64,000 nt of DNA, from positions 1,099,230 to 1,163,229 of the forward strand of contig NZ_JASJAP010000001.1 of the NCBI RefSeq assembly GCF_030066995.1, written 5' to 3'. The DNA comes from Erythrobacter sp. Its GTDB lineage: Bacteria > Pseudomonadota > Alphaproteobacteria > Sphingomonadales > Sphingomonadaceae. Below the pieces are notes generated by a model that saw only the letters and a program-made list of their open reading frames with translations, had not been told where the DNA came from and ran no database searches. The translations under genes and the position numbers were made by a program. Shown one piece after another: positions 35,267 to 44,409 of the stretch; within the stretch, counting starts at the first letter, position 1; the number at the start of each line of letters is the position of its first letter.

Positions 35267-36271
35267 GTCCATCAGATGGACACAGCGCGCGATCGCCTGC
35301 TCCTGATGCGGGTGACCGAAGATGAACTGCGCGCCGCGAGCTTTCTCGATCAGCGGCTTGTCCAGACCCCGCCCGGCGAGGCCAAGCGAGCGATGCAATG
35401 GGGCGACTTCGCGACCATTGCCCCCCAAACCGATGCGCCCGGCGCCCCGGCGCGCGACGATGCGCGCTTCATCTTTCATATCGGCCATGTCGGATCGACC
35501 TTGATCGCTCGGCTGCTCGGCGAAGCGCCCGACACGCTCGCCCTTCGCGAACCGCAGATCCTGCGCCAGTTTGCCGAACTGCGCATGGTCGACGGGCTTG
35601 CGCATTCGCCCTGGCCTCCCGGACAGGTCAGCGACCGCTTGCCGCTCGCGCGCAAATGGCTGTCGCGCACGTTTCGCGCCGATCAGCGTGCGCTGATCAA
35701 GGCGACGAGCTTTGTCAGCGATATCGCTGGCGACCTGCTTGAAGGCAGCCGCAAGGCGGTGTTCCTGACGCTCTCGCCAGAGCGTTACCTGCAAACCATC
35801 CTCTCCGGCGAGGCTTCGCGCCAGGAACTCGCCGTTCTTTCCAGCGCGCGTCTCCAGCGACTGAACAACCGGCTCCACGGGCCGGACATCAATCTGTGGG
35901 AGCTGGATGAGGCGGCCCGCGCCGCGATGGCGTGGGCCTGCGAGTTGACCGCGCTGGACGCCGCGGCGAACGAAAACACGCTGTGGCAGGACTTTGACGA
36001 CTTTCTAGCGCAGCCCGCTCAAACCCTCACGCGCATCGCTGAACATATCGAGACGGCGGTCTCGCCCGATCAGGCTCAGAGCTGGGTCGAAGGCCCGATC
36101 ATGCAGCGCTATTCCAAGGCTCCCGAGCAAGGCTATTCTCCGCAATTGCGCGAAGAGGTGCTCGCCGCTGCGGCGCAGGAACGCCGGGATGACATCGCCT
36201 CAGCCCTTCGCTGGCTTGATCGAGCGGCGGGGGAACATCCAGCGATTGCGAGCGCCATGGAGCGCGCCTAG
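35237..36271 (+). CDS. Sulfotransferase-like P-loop protein
   Basis: The 344-aa protein has a central FIFHIGHVGSTLIARLLGEA that resembles the 5' phosphosulfate loop of sulfotransferases, then KWLSRTFRADQRALIKATSF and KAVFLTLSPERYLQTIL. The family is often paired with 2-oxoglutarate dioxygenases in Caulobacterales and sphingomonads, as here. Start ATG 35237 lies inside the rplI terminator hairpin; the next Met at residue 14 (35276) would remove the segment SLFVHQMD that looks family-conserved, so 35237 is kept with caution. Function unproven. The next gene starts 11 bp later. Confidence 0.65.
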   Translation: MSFASDPSLFVHQMDTARDRLLLMRVTEDELRAASFLDQRLVQTPPGEAKRAMQWGDFATIAPQTDAPGAPARDDARFIFHIGHVGSTLIARLLGEAPDTLALREPQILRQFAELRMVDGLAHSPWPPGQVSDRLPLARKWLSRTFRADQRALIKATSFVSDIAGDLLEGSRKAVFLTLSPERYLQTILSGEASRQELAVLSSARLQRLNNRLHGPDINLWELDEAARAAMAWACELTALDAAANENTLWQDFDDFLAQPAQTLTRIAEHIETAVSPDQAQSWVEGPIMQRYSKAPEQGYSPQLREEVLAAAAQERRDDIASALRWLDRAAGEHPAIASAMERA

Positions 36272-36282
36272 AAGGCTGTCCC

Positions 36283-36945
36283 ATGTTCCGATTGATCGAA
36301 AACGTGCTTTCTGACGCCCAGGTGGCCGAGCTTAAAGGCATCGCGGCCAAGGCCACCTTTGTGGACGGGAAAATCTCCAACCCGCACTCCAAGGTCAAAT
36401 CCAATCTGCAAATGCACGATCAGAATTTGCAGCAGAGCGCGGTCAACATCATGGCAAAGGCGCTGTTCGCAAACGAAGACTTCATGAACTTCGCGATCCC
36501 CACGCAGTTCGCGCCGCCGCTGATCTGCCGCTACACGCCGGGTATGAAATACGGTCTGCATCCCGACGCAGCGATGATGGGGATCGGCAACGTCTCGATC
36601 CGCTCCGATCTTTCCTGCACGCTGTTTCTCAACGACCCGGATAGCTATGACGGAGGGGCGCTTCGCAGCGTGCTGGGAACCGAGGAAATCCGCATCAAGG
36701 GGCCGGTCGGATCGGCGATCGTCTATCCCTCCTCCACCCTTCACGAAGTCGAGGAAGTGACAAAAGGCGAACGCCTTGTCGCGATTACGTTCATCCAGAG
36801 CCAGGTGCCCGACACAGCGCAGCGCGAGCTGCTGTATGAATTGGGCGAAGTCGCGGCGCTCGAAGGCAATTCGATGAGCTCGGAGAACTACACCCGCCTC
36901 CAAGCCGTGCAGTTCAACCTCAGACGGATGTGGCAACGCTCCTGA
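36283..36945 (+). CDS. PKHD-type Fe(II)/2-oxoglutarate hydroxylase
   Basis: The 220-aa protein resembles PiuC/YbiX-type prolyl hydroxylases: MFRLIENVLSDAQVAELKG, then the metal ligands in KYGLHPDAAMMG (His-x-Asp), SCTLFLNDPDSYDGGAL, the distal His in SSTLHEVEEVT and the 2-oxoglutarate Arg in GERLVAITFIQS. The usual HVD reads HPD here. The family is often iron-regulated and may act on siderophore-receptor partners or protein substrates. It is probably co-transcribed with the sulfotransferase-like gene. Confidence 0.87.
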   Translation: MFRLIENVLSDAQVAELKGIAAKATFVDGKISNPHSKVKSNLQMHDQNLQQSAVNIMAKALFANEDFMNFAIPTQFAPPLICRYTPGMKYGLHPDAAMMGIGNVSIRSDLSCTLFLNDPDSYDGGALRSVLGTEEIRIKGPVGSAIVYPSSTLHEVEEVTKGERLVAITFIQSQVPDTAQRELLYELGEVAALEGNSMSSENYTRLQAVQFNLRRMWQRS

Positions 36946-37035
36946 CGCAGCGCGTGGAAAGGCTCGCGCCATAAATCTTCGCGCGGGGCGCACGCCCGCC
37001 TTGGCACCGTTGCAAACTCGGTGCTAAAGGCGCGC

Positions 37036-38484
37036 ATGATCAAGATCCCCCACATTCTGAAGCAATTGCAAAGCCACTACAGCGACGCGGTGGCCACACT
37101 GCGCAATGACGTCATCGCGTTTGGCAAGGACGGCGCAATCCCGCCTTCGCGCAAGCGCCAGGATGGCAGCTACGCCTATCCCCAGCTCACCCTTCACTAC
37201 GCCGGCGCGGGCGCTTCGGGCGGCGATCTGACGGATCGCAGCCGCGCCTTTGGCCGCCTGGAACAGACCGGCACTTACACCACCACCATTACCCGGCCAG
37301 ACCTGTTTGCGCCCTATCTCACCGAGCAGCTCGAACTGATCGCGGCGGAATACGATATCGACGTCACCGTCACCCGCTCAAGCCAGGAAATCCCGTTCCC
37401 CTATGTGCTCGACGGCGAGGCGGGAGCGATGATGCAGGGTATCGCACCGCAGGACATCGCCAAATACTTCCCCTCGACCGACCTTGCCCTGATCGGCGAT
37501 GAACTTGCCGACGGTATCGAGATCGACGAGAACACAGCGATGCCGCTGTCGCTCTTCGACGGGCTGCGCACCGATTACTCACTGGCTCGGCTGGCTCACT
37601 ACACCGGGACCGCGGTCGGCGATTTTCAGGACTTTATCCTGTTTACGAACTACCATCGCTATGTCGATGAATTCGTTGACTGGGGCGCCAAGCAGATCGG
37701 CGAGAACGGCTACACGGCCCTGCGCGGCGCGGGAGGCCTCGATATCTCGGAGCGCACCGAGACCGCGCGCGATCAACTGAGCGATACCGCCTGGCGACGC
37801 TCGCAAATGCCCAGCTATCACCTGATGCGCGAGGACAGGCGCGGGATCACGCTGGTGAATATCGGTGTTGGTCCCTCGAACGCGAAGACGATCTGCGATC
37901 ACCTGGCGGTTCTGCGCCCCCATGCCTGGATGATGATCGGCCACTGCGGAGGCGTTCGCTCAACGCAGAAGATCGGCGATTTCGTCCTCGCGCACGCCTA
38001 TCTGCGCGACGATCACGTGCTCGACGCGGTGCTGCCGCCCGAAATTCCCATTCCGCCCATTGCCGAGGTGCAACTCGCCCTCGCCGGGGCGGCCGAGCAT
38101 GTGTCGGGCAAACAGGGGGCAAACCTCAAGGAGCGGATGCGCACCGGAACCGTTGTCACCACCGATGATCGCAATTGGGAGCTACACTATTCCGACAGCG
38201 CCAAGCGGTTCTCCCAAAGCCGCGCGATTGCGGTTGAAATGGAGAGCGCGACCATCGCGGCGCAAGGCTATCGCTTCCGGGTGCCCTACGGCACGCTGCT
38301 GTGCGTGTCGGACAAGCCCCTGCATGGCGAGATCAAGCTGCCGGGCCAGGCGAACAAGTTTTACGAGGAAGCGATCGCGGCTCACTTGCAGATCGGACTC
38401 GAAGCGGTCGGGCGCCTGCGCGACGAGGGCGACCGTTTGCACAGCCGGAAGCTTCGCGCGTTCAACGAACCGCCCTTCCGGTAA
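37036..38484 (+). CDS. amn: AMP nucleosidase
   Basis: Amn hydrolyses AMP to adenine and ribose-5-phosphate in purine salvage. Start ATG 37036 (MIKIPHILKQLQSHYSD) follows aaagg; a GTG five codons upstream is possible. The 482-aa protein has the Amn N-terminal domain (YPQLTLHYAGAGASGGD) and the C-terminal nucleoside phosphorylase fold (LVNIGVGPSNAKTICDHLAV, MMIGHCGGVRSTQKIGDFVL, AVEMESATIAAQGYRF). Length agrees with the family. No operon partner is evident. Confidence 0.93.
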   Translation: MIKIPHILKQLQSHYSDAVATLRNDVIAFGKDGAIPPSRKRQDGSYAYPQLTLHYAGAGASGGDLTDRSRAFGRLEQTGTYTTTITRPDLFAPYLTEQLELIAAEYDIDVTVTRSSQEIPFPYVLDGEAGAMMQGIAPQDIAKYFPSTDLALIGDELADGIEIDENTAMPLSLFDGLRTDYSLARLAHYTGTAVGDFQDFILFTNYHRYVDEFVDWGAKQIGENGYTALRGAGGLDISERTETARDQLSDTAWRRSQMPSYHLMREDRRGITLVNIGVGPSNAKTICDHLAVLRPHAWMMIGHCGGVRSTQKIGDFVLAHAYLRDDHVLDAVLPPEIPIPPIAEVQLALAGAAEHVSGKQGANLKERMRTGTVVTTDDRNWELHYSDSAKRFSQSRAIAVEMESATIAAQGYRFRVPYGTLLCVSDKPLHGEIKLPGQANKFYEEAIAAHLQIGLEAVGRLRDEGDRLHSRKLRAFNEPPFR

Positions 38485-38648
38485 CAGAAGATGCGGCGTC
38501 GCCCAGTGGGTACGCGCTCCAAGCCGATCGAGACCCTGGCGTTGCGAACCCCCGCGGCGCAGCGATGATCCAGACACCCGGATCAAAGTAGTTTCACGCA
38601 GGCTTGCACCCGCCGAAATGAAACCATGGCTCGCCTAGCGCGAGGCGC

Positions 38649-40268
38649 ATGGAACACGCCTCGCTCCTGCCCCCGCCGCCGCCTGCGGATCGCCTATTGA
38701 GCGGGGCGGCCGACACCTCCCCTTCGCTCCGTAAGCGACGCGCGCCAACCCGGCCGCAAGCCATGGATCCGCTTAGCCTCGAAGGGCTGCGCCGTAAGGG
38801 GCTGCGTTTTTTGTGTATCGGCGGATGGACGATGAGCGGTCTTTTCGCGATGCTCGCATTTCTTACCACGTCGAAAATCTGGGCGGTGGTTTCCTTTGGC
38901 CTCGCCCTCAATATTCTAGTCACACTTCTGGCGCGCCGAGGGCAACTGACATTCTCCGAGCGCGCGCTTGTCGCGTTGGCGACATGCACCTTCCCGCCCA
39001 GTCTTATCCTGTGCTTTCTCTTGGCGGGTCACCATGTCGATGTTCTGGTCCCGCACTTGATTACCGTGATCCTCTTCGTTGCGCTTTACGATCGACGGAT
39101 CGTCCTGCTCGGTAGCTCGCTGTGTATGGTCAGCCTCCTGGTGTTTGAGTTTATGAAGAGGGCCGACGAGCTGTCTCAGCCGATCACCTGGCTGGGCACC
39201 TTGATGGAACTGGTCGGCATGATCTTTGTGACGGTGATCTCCGTCAGCATCTGTTCGGCGGTGGACCGGCTCTTCCATAGACTCGAAGCTTCGCGGGATG
39301 AAGGCGCGCGACGCAACGCGCTGCTTGAGAAACAGTCAGTCGAGCTGGATAGCGCGATCCAACGAGCCGAAGCCGAACGCCAGGAACGCGAGAAGGTCGA
39401 GGTCGAACAGCACGCCGAACGCAAGGCACAACTCATGCAGTTTGCAGAGGAATTCGAAACCTCGATCAGCGTCGTGACCAAATCGGTTTCACAATGCGCG
39501 AAAACTCTCGAAAGCACCATCAGGATGCTCAACGCCAACGCCCATGATACGGGACAGGGCGCGGTCGAGGTCAGCGAAGGCGCGCAGGCGGCGAGCAACG
39601 CGGCGCGGCTGGTGGCCGACGGGATCGCCGAGCTTTCCTCGTCCATCGCCAATATCGCCTTTGACGCAGACCAGCAGAACGATCTTGTCTCACAAGCCAC
39701 CCAACGCTCGGTTTCCGGTGGCGACGCAATCGGAGGTCTGGCCAAACGCTCCGAGACGATTGGCGAGGCCACCCGCGCTATCGTTCGCATCGCCGAGCGC
39801 ACTAACCTCCTCTCGCTCAACGCAGCGATTGAAGCGGCCAGCGCCGGTCAGGCCGGGCGCGGCTTCACGATTGTCGCGCAAGAGGTGAAATCGTTAGCCG
39901 CGCAAGCGAGCAACGCGGCGATTGAGATCGAGACTTTTCTCAAGGGCGTGCGCGGAGGCACGCTCGAAGCGGAACGCAGCTTTCGCGCGAGCGACAGCGT
40001 GATCAGTTCACTCGCCGAAACCGCCGACGCCATCCGCTCGGAAGTGGACAGGCAGCGCAAATCGGCGGACACCATCGAAGACTACGCCAGAAACGCGGCG
40101 CAAGATGTCGGTGCCATGGCTGTGCGCAGCGAGAATCTCGCAAGCACCGCTGCCGCGACCGAGAAACTCTCGAACCAGCTCGGCGAAGTCGCTTCGACCA
40201 TGGCGCGCAATGTGCGTGATCTGGAGCAATCCACCGCGCAGTTCGTCACAAATCTGAATGCGGGCTAA
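38649..40268 (+). CDS. Methyl-accepting chemotaxis-like membrane protein
   Basis: The 539-aa protein has a Pro-rich leader, five or six membrane helices between about residues 52 and 205, a coiled coil (about 210-262, rich in Glu/Arg), and an MCP signalling domain whose hairpin tip reads [20 protein letters not shown] then [16 protein letters not shown]. There is no periplasmic ligand domain and no HAMP, so the membrane part itself may sense. No che genes are in the window, so its output kinase is unknown; regulation of something other than flagella is possible. It overlaps the convergent lipoprotein gene by four bases. Confidence 0.88.
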   Translation: MEHASLLPPPPPADRLLSGAADTSPSLRKRRAPTRPQAMDPLSLEGLRRKGLRFLCIGGWTMSGLFAMLAFLTTSKIWAVVSFGLALNILVTLLARRGQLTFSERALVALATCTFPPSLILCFLLAGHHVDVLVPHLITVILFVALYDRRIVLLGSSLCMVSLLVFEFMKRADELSQPITWLGTLMELVGMIFVTVISVSICSAVDRLFHRLEASRDEGARRNALLEKQSVELDSAIQRAEAERQEREKVEVEQHAERKAQLMQFAEEFETSISVVTKSVSQCAKTLESTIRMLNANAHDTGQGAVEVSEGAQAASNAARLVADGIAELSSSIANIAFDADQQNDLVSQATQRSVSGGDAIGGLAKRSETIGEATRAIVRIAERTNLLSLNAAIEAASAGQAGRGFTIVAQEVKSLAAQASNAAIEIETFLKGVRGGTLEAERSFRASDSVISSLAETADAIRSEVDRQRKSADTIEDYARNAAQDVGAMAVRSENLASTAAATEKLSNQLGEVASTMARNVRDLEQSTAQFVTNLNAG

Positions 40269-40585
40269 AGCGCTGCGCGTGGTTCTGAAGTGCGGTCCTC
40301 CTCGGACCCGCCATCTTCCTGCTCCTGCGGCCTTGCATCCGTTGTTTGAACCTGGTCGGGCTCAGGGACGTCCTCTTTCAAGCCATCCTCCAAAGCCCCT
40401 TGGCCTCCCCATCGACCCGAATTGCCCCAACTCGATTCGTGCAGGCCTTCAAGCGCCGCCTCGCTTGTGGTGGCCGGGCTATGATCGAACGGTCCGCGCC
40501 CGTAATCGAGCGCGTCCTGCACGGCGCTGCATCCGGTCAGACACAGCGCTGCGGTGGCTGTTAAGAGAGCTATGCGAGCGAGCAT
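40265..40585 (-). CDS. Small acidic lipoprotein
   Basis: The 106-aa protein has a lipoprotein signal ([19 protein letters not shown]) with lipobox LTGC. The rest is hydrophilic and disordered, rich in Gly/Glu/Asp/Gln ([15 protein letters not shown]). Its ATG overlaps the YbjN gene stop by one base (TGATG), so the two are coupled. Function unknown. Confidence 0.75.
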   Translation of the reverse strand: MLARIALLTATAALCLTGCSAVQDALDYGRGPFDHSPATTSEAALEGLHESSWGNSGRWGGQGALEDGLKEDVPEPDQVQTTDARPQEQEDGGSEEDRTSEPRAAL

Positions 40586-41262
40586 CAGTCTTCGGGCTCC
40601 GTGGCCTTGGACGGGAACGCATCGCTCGGCGGAACCTGACCCTGCGCGCCGATAACGCCCTCGCCCTGCGCCCCGTTGGCGCTTTCACCCTCCGAGCCGT
40701 TGGCGCTGTCGCCCTCGAAGGCCACGTCCCAGTAATCGTAAACCACCTGCAAATAGCGCTCCAGCGCGCCCAGAAACACAGATGAGGGGATGCCATCGCG
40801 CCCTGTAAAGATCGCCCATTGCGCCAACGGATCTCCATCGTCATCCCGCCAGACCGAGATATAGCGGTAATCGCGATTGGCCTTGGCGACCGCTTCGAAG
40901 GGGATTGGAGTGCTGCGATCCCAACGGGTGGATAGAACCAGCGTCTCGCAAAAATCGGGCACAGCCTCATCGCAATCCTTGAACAAGATGCTTGAACGCA
41001 GCCCGTCATTTTCGATCAGTATCGCGGTGATATCCTCTTCGGACTCTCTAGGCAGCAGCTCGACACTCTCATAGCCAGCCTCATTCAGCAGCGCGCTTAG
41101 CCCGGGTGCATCCATCGCCGTCGCGACAGTCGCGGGAGCTGCCCGCGACCGCGCCGCGTCCTCCGCGTCCGCTCGATTCTGCGCCAGGACGCCGCCCGGC
41201 AGCATGCCGCCAAGCGCGATAAGCGCCGGAGTGATAAAGGTACGGATCGCGTTCTTCCCCAT
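40585..41262 (-). CDS. Exported YbjN-domain protein
   Basis: The 225-aa protein has a signal peptide (MGKNAIRTFITPALIALGG, cut near VLAQ) and a YbjN-like domain from about residue 50 (LSALLNEAGYESVELLPR, FEAVAKANRDYRYISVWRDD). The C-terminus has an imperfect duplicated SANGSEGE/SANGAQGE stretch, encoded by matching DNA repeats near 40650-40710. The family is thought to include type III secretion-chaperone-like folds. Two bases separate it from the membrane protein upstream; coupled to the lipoprotein downstream. Confidence 0.75.
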   Translation of the reverse strand: MGKNAIRTFITPALIALGGMLPGGVLAQNRADAEDAARSRAAPATVATAMDAPGLSALLNEAGYESVELLPRESEEDITAILIENDGLRSSILFKDCDEAVPDFCETLVLSTRWDRSTPIPFEAVAKANRDYRYISVWRDDDGDPLAQWAIFTGRDGIPSSVFLGALERYLQVVYDYWDVAFEGDSANGSEGESANGAQGEGVIGAQGQVPPSDAFPSKATEPED

Positions 41263-41264
41263 GG

Positions 41265-41786
41265 CTAAAGCGGTGCGCGTGTTGCGCGTTCAACAAACAA
41301 GGCAAGCGCCGGAACGAACAGGGTCGCGAGGAAAGAGAGAACTTTCACCGAACCCAGGGATGATGCCAACCCGGCCAAGAAATCATTGCCACTAAAGCGC
41401 ATAAGCTGGGTGAGTTGTGCAAGGGTTTCAAGATAGTCGGTAATCAGGAAGGTGACGGCGCTGGCCAGAATTACCCAGCCCAATCCAGATAGCGCCCGGC
41501 TTTCGGAACCGCGGTAGCGCAATCCTGCCAACACGCCTCCGGTTCCGTAGACGCCGATAAAGACAAGATCGCAAACCATCGCCACACGCGCCTGACCCAG
41601 CAGGCCCGCCGCACGCCACGCGCCTTGAACGGCGTCAACGCGCGCCGCATCGGGCGCAGCCTGGTGATCGAGTATCCCGGCTGGCACCGCATCGATTGCG
41701 AGGGGCGCGTGAAGGACGATCGACACAGCGAAGATCGACAGGCCGCCGAGCCACCAGAACAGAAAGGTCTTTCTGGAGACGCTCAC
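41265..41786 (-). CDS. Four-helix membrane protein, unknown
   Basis: The 173-aa protein has four predicted membrane helices (about residues 10-28, 65-85, 98-118 and 148-165) and an amphipathic loop after the first. It carries no recognised motif. Its start overlaps the end of the alpha/beta hydrolase gene by four bases, placing it in the packed minus-strand run from asd to the lipoprotein gene. Function unknown. Confidence 0.72.
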   Translation of the reverse strand: MSVSRKTFLFWWLGGLSIFAVSIVLHAPLAIDAVPAGILDHQAAPDAARVDAVQGAWRAAGLLGQARVAMVCDLVFIGVYGTGGVLAGLRYRGSESRALSGLGWVILASAVTFLITDYLETLAQLTQLMRFSGNDFLAGLASSLGSVKVLSFLATLFVPALALFVERATRAPL

Positions 41787-42550
41787 CGTTGCACCAGAAA
41801 CGCCGTGATGGCCTCTCCTAGCGCCGCATTGGTCACGCTGTTGAGGTGCGTGCCCGGTACCTCTTTGAACACCGCATCCGGCAGAACTCTGGACAGTTCC
41901 CGGCCCGATCCGTTGTCGTTATCGTCGACGCCGCAAATGACCGCGCTCGGCGCGGCGATGTTGGAAAGCGCCGCAATGTCGAAGTCCCCCATCCCATCGA
42001 GCAAGAGCCGCGCCGCGACCCGATCAACCCCTTGCGACTTCAAGAAGGTACGGGCGGTGTAGAGAGGGCTGTCGGGTTTGATGGTGTCGAACTCGTCGAT
42101 AACGCGCTTGAAATGCGCTGCGCGTCTCTCCCATTCGCCAAGGCCCGCCAAGCCCATGCCGCACACCACAAGCCGGCGGGGCCGCAGAACCCCATGCGCC
42201 GCCGCGTGCAAAGCGGTGCGCGCACCAAGCGAGAAACCGACAAGGTCGTAGCGCTCGTCTTCAAGGCCGAGATAATCGACCAGTGCCGACGCGTCGCGCA
42301 CCAGAACGCCGGGCGGGTACGCAGCCGGATCGCGCGGAGCATCGCTTTCACCATGCGCGCGAAAATCGAGCATGATCGCTTCAAATCCGGCGTCGGCCAA
42401 ACGCGCGCCATGGCCCCATTTGATCCAGTTCATGAAAGCGCTGGAAAACAGGCCGTGAAGCAGCACGACCGGGTGTCCGGCCCCTTCGCGATGGATTGCC
42501 AGGCGCGCTGCGTCGAAGCTTTCGAAATAGGATGTGATGGGCGCGCTCAC
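41783..42550 (-). CDS. Alpha/beta hydrolase
   Basis: The 255-aa protein starts at GTG 42550, which overlaps the upstream stop as GTGA; the longer frame would add a leader running into the neighbouring gene. Motifs: oxyanion LLHGLFSSAFMNWIKWG, nucleophile elbow LVGFSLGARTALHAA, acid in CGVDDNDNG and His in VPGTHLNSVTNAAL. It fits carboxylesterase or lactonase-like enzymes. Substrate unknown. It is coupled with the isomerase upstream and the membrane protein downstream. Confidence 0.83.
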   Translation of the reverse strand: MSAPITSYFESFDAARLAIHREGAGHPVVLLHGLFSSAFMNWIKWGHGARLADAGFEAIMLDFRAHGESDAPRDPAAYPPGVLVRDASALVDYLGLEDERYDLVGFSLGARTALHAAAHGVLRPRRLVVCGMGLAGLGEWERRAAHFKRVIDEFDTIKPDSPLYTARTFLKSQGVDRVAARLLLDGMGDFDIAALSNIAAPSAVICGVDDNDNGSGRELSRVLPDAVFKEVPGTHLNSVTNAALGEAITAFLVQR

Positions 42551-43197
42551 CGCTTTGTCAGTCCTTTTTGCTCCATACGCCATTTGGCCATTTCGAACCG
42601 GTCCTGACCAAAGAAGGGCTCGCCCTCGAAGACACAGGTCGGCACCCCCCAATGTCCCGCGGCTTCGAGCGCGTCCTGATTGGCGGCAATCTCCGCGTCG
42701 ATCGCGTCGGCATCGCTCACCGCCTCGGCATCGAGCTCCGCCAGATCGAGCCCCGCCCGCTCAGCCGCGCGCGCCAGATGATCGCCTTCATGCCAGCCAT
42801 CGACCTCGCCCGAAAAGATGATGCGCGAGACCTCGTCGGCAAACGCCATGCCCTTGCCCCGGCGCGCAGCGGCCTGGCCGATCCGGCATACACGTTCGAT
42901 CAGCGGCTGATCTTTCGCGATCTCGCGCGTGGCGAGGTTCTGCGCGACCGGATCGGGCTGCGGCCAGCGGATCGGGATACCCAGAAACTCTCCGCAGCGC
43001 ATCGAATCGCGCAGGATGTACATCGCCGCCGCCGGATTGCCGGTGAAGAGGAGATCGGGATCGCGCACGGCAATAGGCCACACGACGCGCAGCGCGATAT
43101 CGACGGTGTATTGCTCGGCAAGAGCGCGATAGCGACCAATCGCGAGATAGGAGTACGGCGAGCGAAAGCTGAAGAAGAGATCGGCGCTAAGTGTCAT
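42547..43197 (-). CDS. 2-hydroxychromene-2-carboxylate isomerase-like (DsbA family)
   Basis: The 216-aa protein has the kappa-GST/HCCA isomerase start FFSFRSPYSYLAIGRY, where the Ser of SPYSY activates glutathione, a long helical insert, and the closing GHWGVPTCVFEGEPFFGQDR with the cis-Pro. HCCA isomerase acts in naphthalene breakdown, but family members without that pathway are frequent and no other aromatic genes are present. It probably performs a glutathione-dependent isomerisation or reduction. Confidence 0.82.
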   Translation of the reverse strand: MTLSADLFFSFRSPYSYLAIGRYRALAEQYTVDIALRVVWPIAVRDPDLLFTGNPAAAMYILRDSMRCGEFLGIPIRWPQPDPVAQNLATREIAKDQPLIERVCRIGQAAARRGKGMAFADEVSRIIFSGEVDGWHEGDHLARAAERAGLDLAELDAEAVSDADAIDAEIAANQDALEAAGHWGVPTCVFEGEPFFGQDRFEMAKWRMEQKGLTKR

Positions 43198-43206
43198 GAT
43201 GCCCCC

Positions 43207-43749
43207 TCACCGCGAAAAGCATTGCGCGCCAGCGTAGAGCATGACCACCTCATCGTCCTCAAAAAAGCCGCCCATGGCGTTGCCCAGCGCAAACTCGTCG
43301 CCAAGCGTGCTGTCTTCGATCGCAAAAAAGCCGTCCGCGTTCTGAGCCTCGGCGCGCGGTGTGCCGATCTGGACCTCTCCGACAACGCGCGTCGCACCGA
43401 ATTTGTCGCTGGTGTTCCAGCCCACCAGATTGCCGCGTTGAAAGTTGACGATGAAGCCGCCGGTGTATTCGGTGAATTGCATCGTGCCCGTCCCGCATTC
43501 GGCGTTTTCGCTGATTTCGACGGGCTCACCCAGGATCGGCTGGAGCGCGGCCTCGACCTCGCTTCGTCCTGCGGCAAAATAGAACGCTTCCGGGCCGGCA
43601 ACGAGCCCTTGGCCGCGCAGCACCACTTCATCGTCGGCCACATGCGGCGTGCCCGCGCGCAGCTGTTCCTGCCCCGGAGGCGGAACACCGCCGCTATCGC
43701 ACGCGGCCAGGCCCAGCGCGGCCAGCGTCATCCATCCAGCGCGTATCAT
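43207..43749 (-). CDS. Lipoprotein, function unknown
   Basis: Start ATG 43749 gives a 180-aa lipoprotein with leader MIRAGWMTLAALGLAAC and lipobox LAAC; the longer open frame runs into the upstream gene. The mature domain is beta-rich (GFIVNFQRGNLVGWNTSD, LGDEFALGNAMGGFFEDD) and ends near a second Cys (AQCFSR) that could pair with NAECGTG. Its start overlaps the DUF2238 stop as ATGA. No family recognised. Confidence 0.75.
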   Translation of the reverse strand: MIRAGWMTLAALGLAACDSGGVPPPGQEQLRAGTPHVADDEVVLRGQGLVAGPEAFYFAAGRSEVEAALQPILGEPVEISENAECGTGTMQFTEYTGGFIVNFQRGNLVGWNTSDKFGATRVVGEVQIGTPRAEAQNADGFFAIEDSTLGDEFALGNAMGGFFEDDEVVMLYAGAQCFSR

Positions 43750-44405
43750 GGCGCGTCCTTCTCTCCCTCGCTCACAATGCGTCCCTCGCCCCGTATCAGC
43801 AGCACGAGCGCCGTCAGGATCGCTCCTGAAAAGGCCAGCGCCAAATCCTTTTGCGCGTCCCATATGTCGCCTTGCTGCCCGTTATAGGCCTCGACATTAT
43901 CGGGGGCCAAGACGATTGAGAGCAGCCACTCGAAGACTTCGTAAAGCGCGCCGGTGGCGAGAACGAATTCCACCGCGAAGTACACCGAAAGCTTGAACGA
44001 CACGCCGGCCGCGCGGTGGAGAAGATTCGCCATCGGCGCCACCATCAGCAGCCCGAACGCAAAGTGGGCCAACCGGTCGTAGTGGTTGCGCTCCCAGCCC
44101 ATCAGCGGATTGAGCCCGGTTCCAAACAGCGCCTCGAACCACATATCATAGGGCGTGTTGGTGTAAGTGTAGCGCCCTCCCAGAGTGTGGATCGCGAGGA
44201 AAGCGAACACGCACAGCCAGGAGCGGTCCGACAAACGCCAGCGCCTGGCGAGCCAAGGAAACGCCAGCAGGAAAAGCGCGGTGGGCAGGTGATGCAGCAC
44301 CGCCACTTGCGGATAGGGCTGATCGATTTGCGCCGCGACGAGCCCCATCGCGCCGAGCGCCAGCATCCAGCGCTGCGCGCGGCTGAGATGGTGCCAAAGG
44401 GTCAA
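43746..44405 (-). CDS. DUF2238 membrane protein (YjdF-like)
   Basis: The 219-aa integral membrane protein has about six helices and the DUF2238 hallmarks HTLGGRYTYTNTPYDMW, WERNHYDRLAHFAFG and EWLLSIVLAPDNVEAYNGQQ followed by GDIWDAQKDL. Conserved His, Asp and Arg face the membrane core, but the biochemical role of the family is unknown. It lies four bases downstream of asd on the same strand. Confidence 0.87.
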   Translation of the reverse strand: MTLWHHLSRAQRWMLALGAMGLVAAQIDQPYPQVAVLHHLPTALFLLAFPWLARRWRLSDRSWLCVFAFLAIHTLGGRYTYTNTPYDMWFEALFGTGLNPLMGWERNHYDRLAHFAFGLLMVAPMANLLHRAAGVSFKLSVYFAVEFVLATGALYEVFEWLLSIVLAPDNVEAYNGQQGDIWDAQKDLALAFSGAILTALVLLIRGEGRIVSEGEKDAP

Positions 44406-44409
44406 GGGA

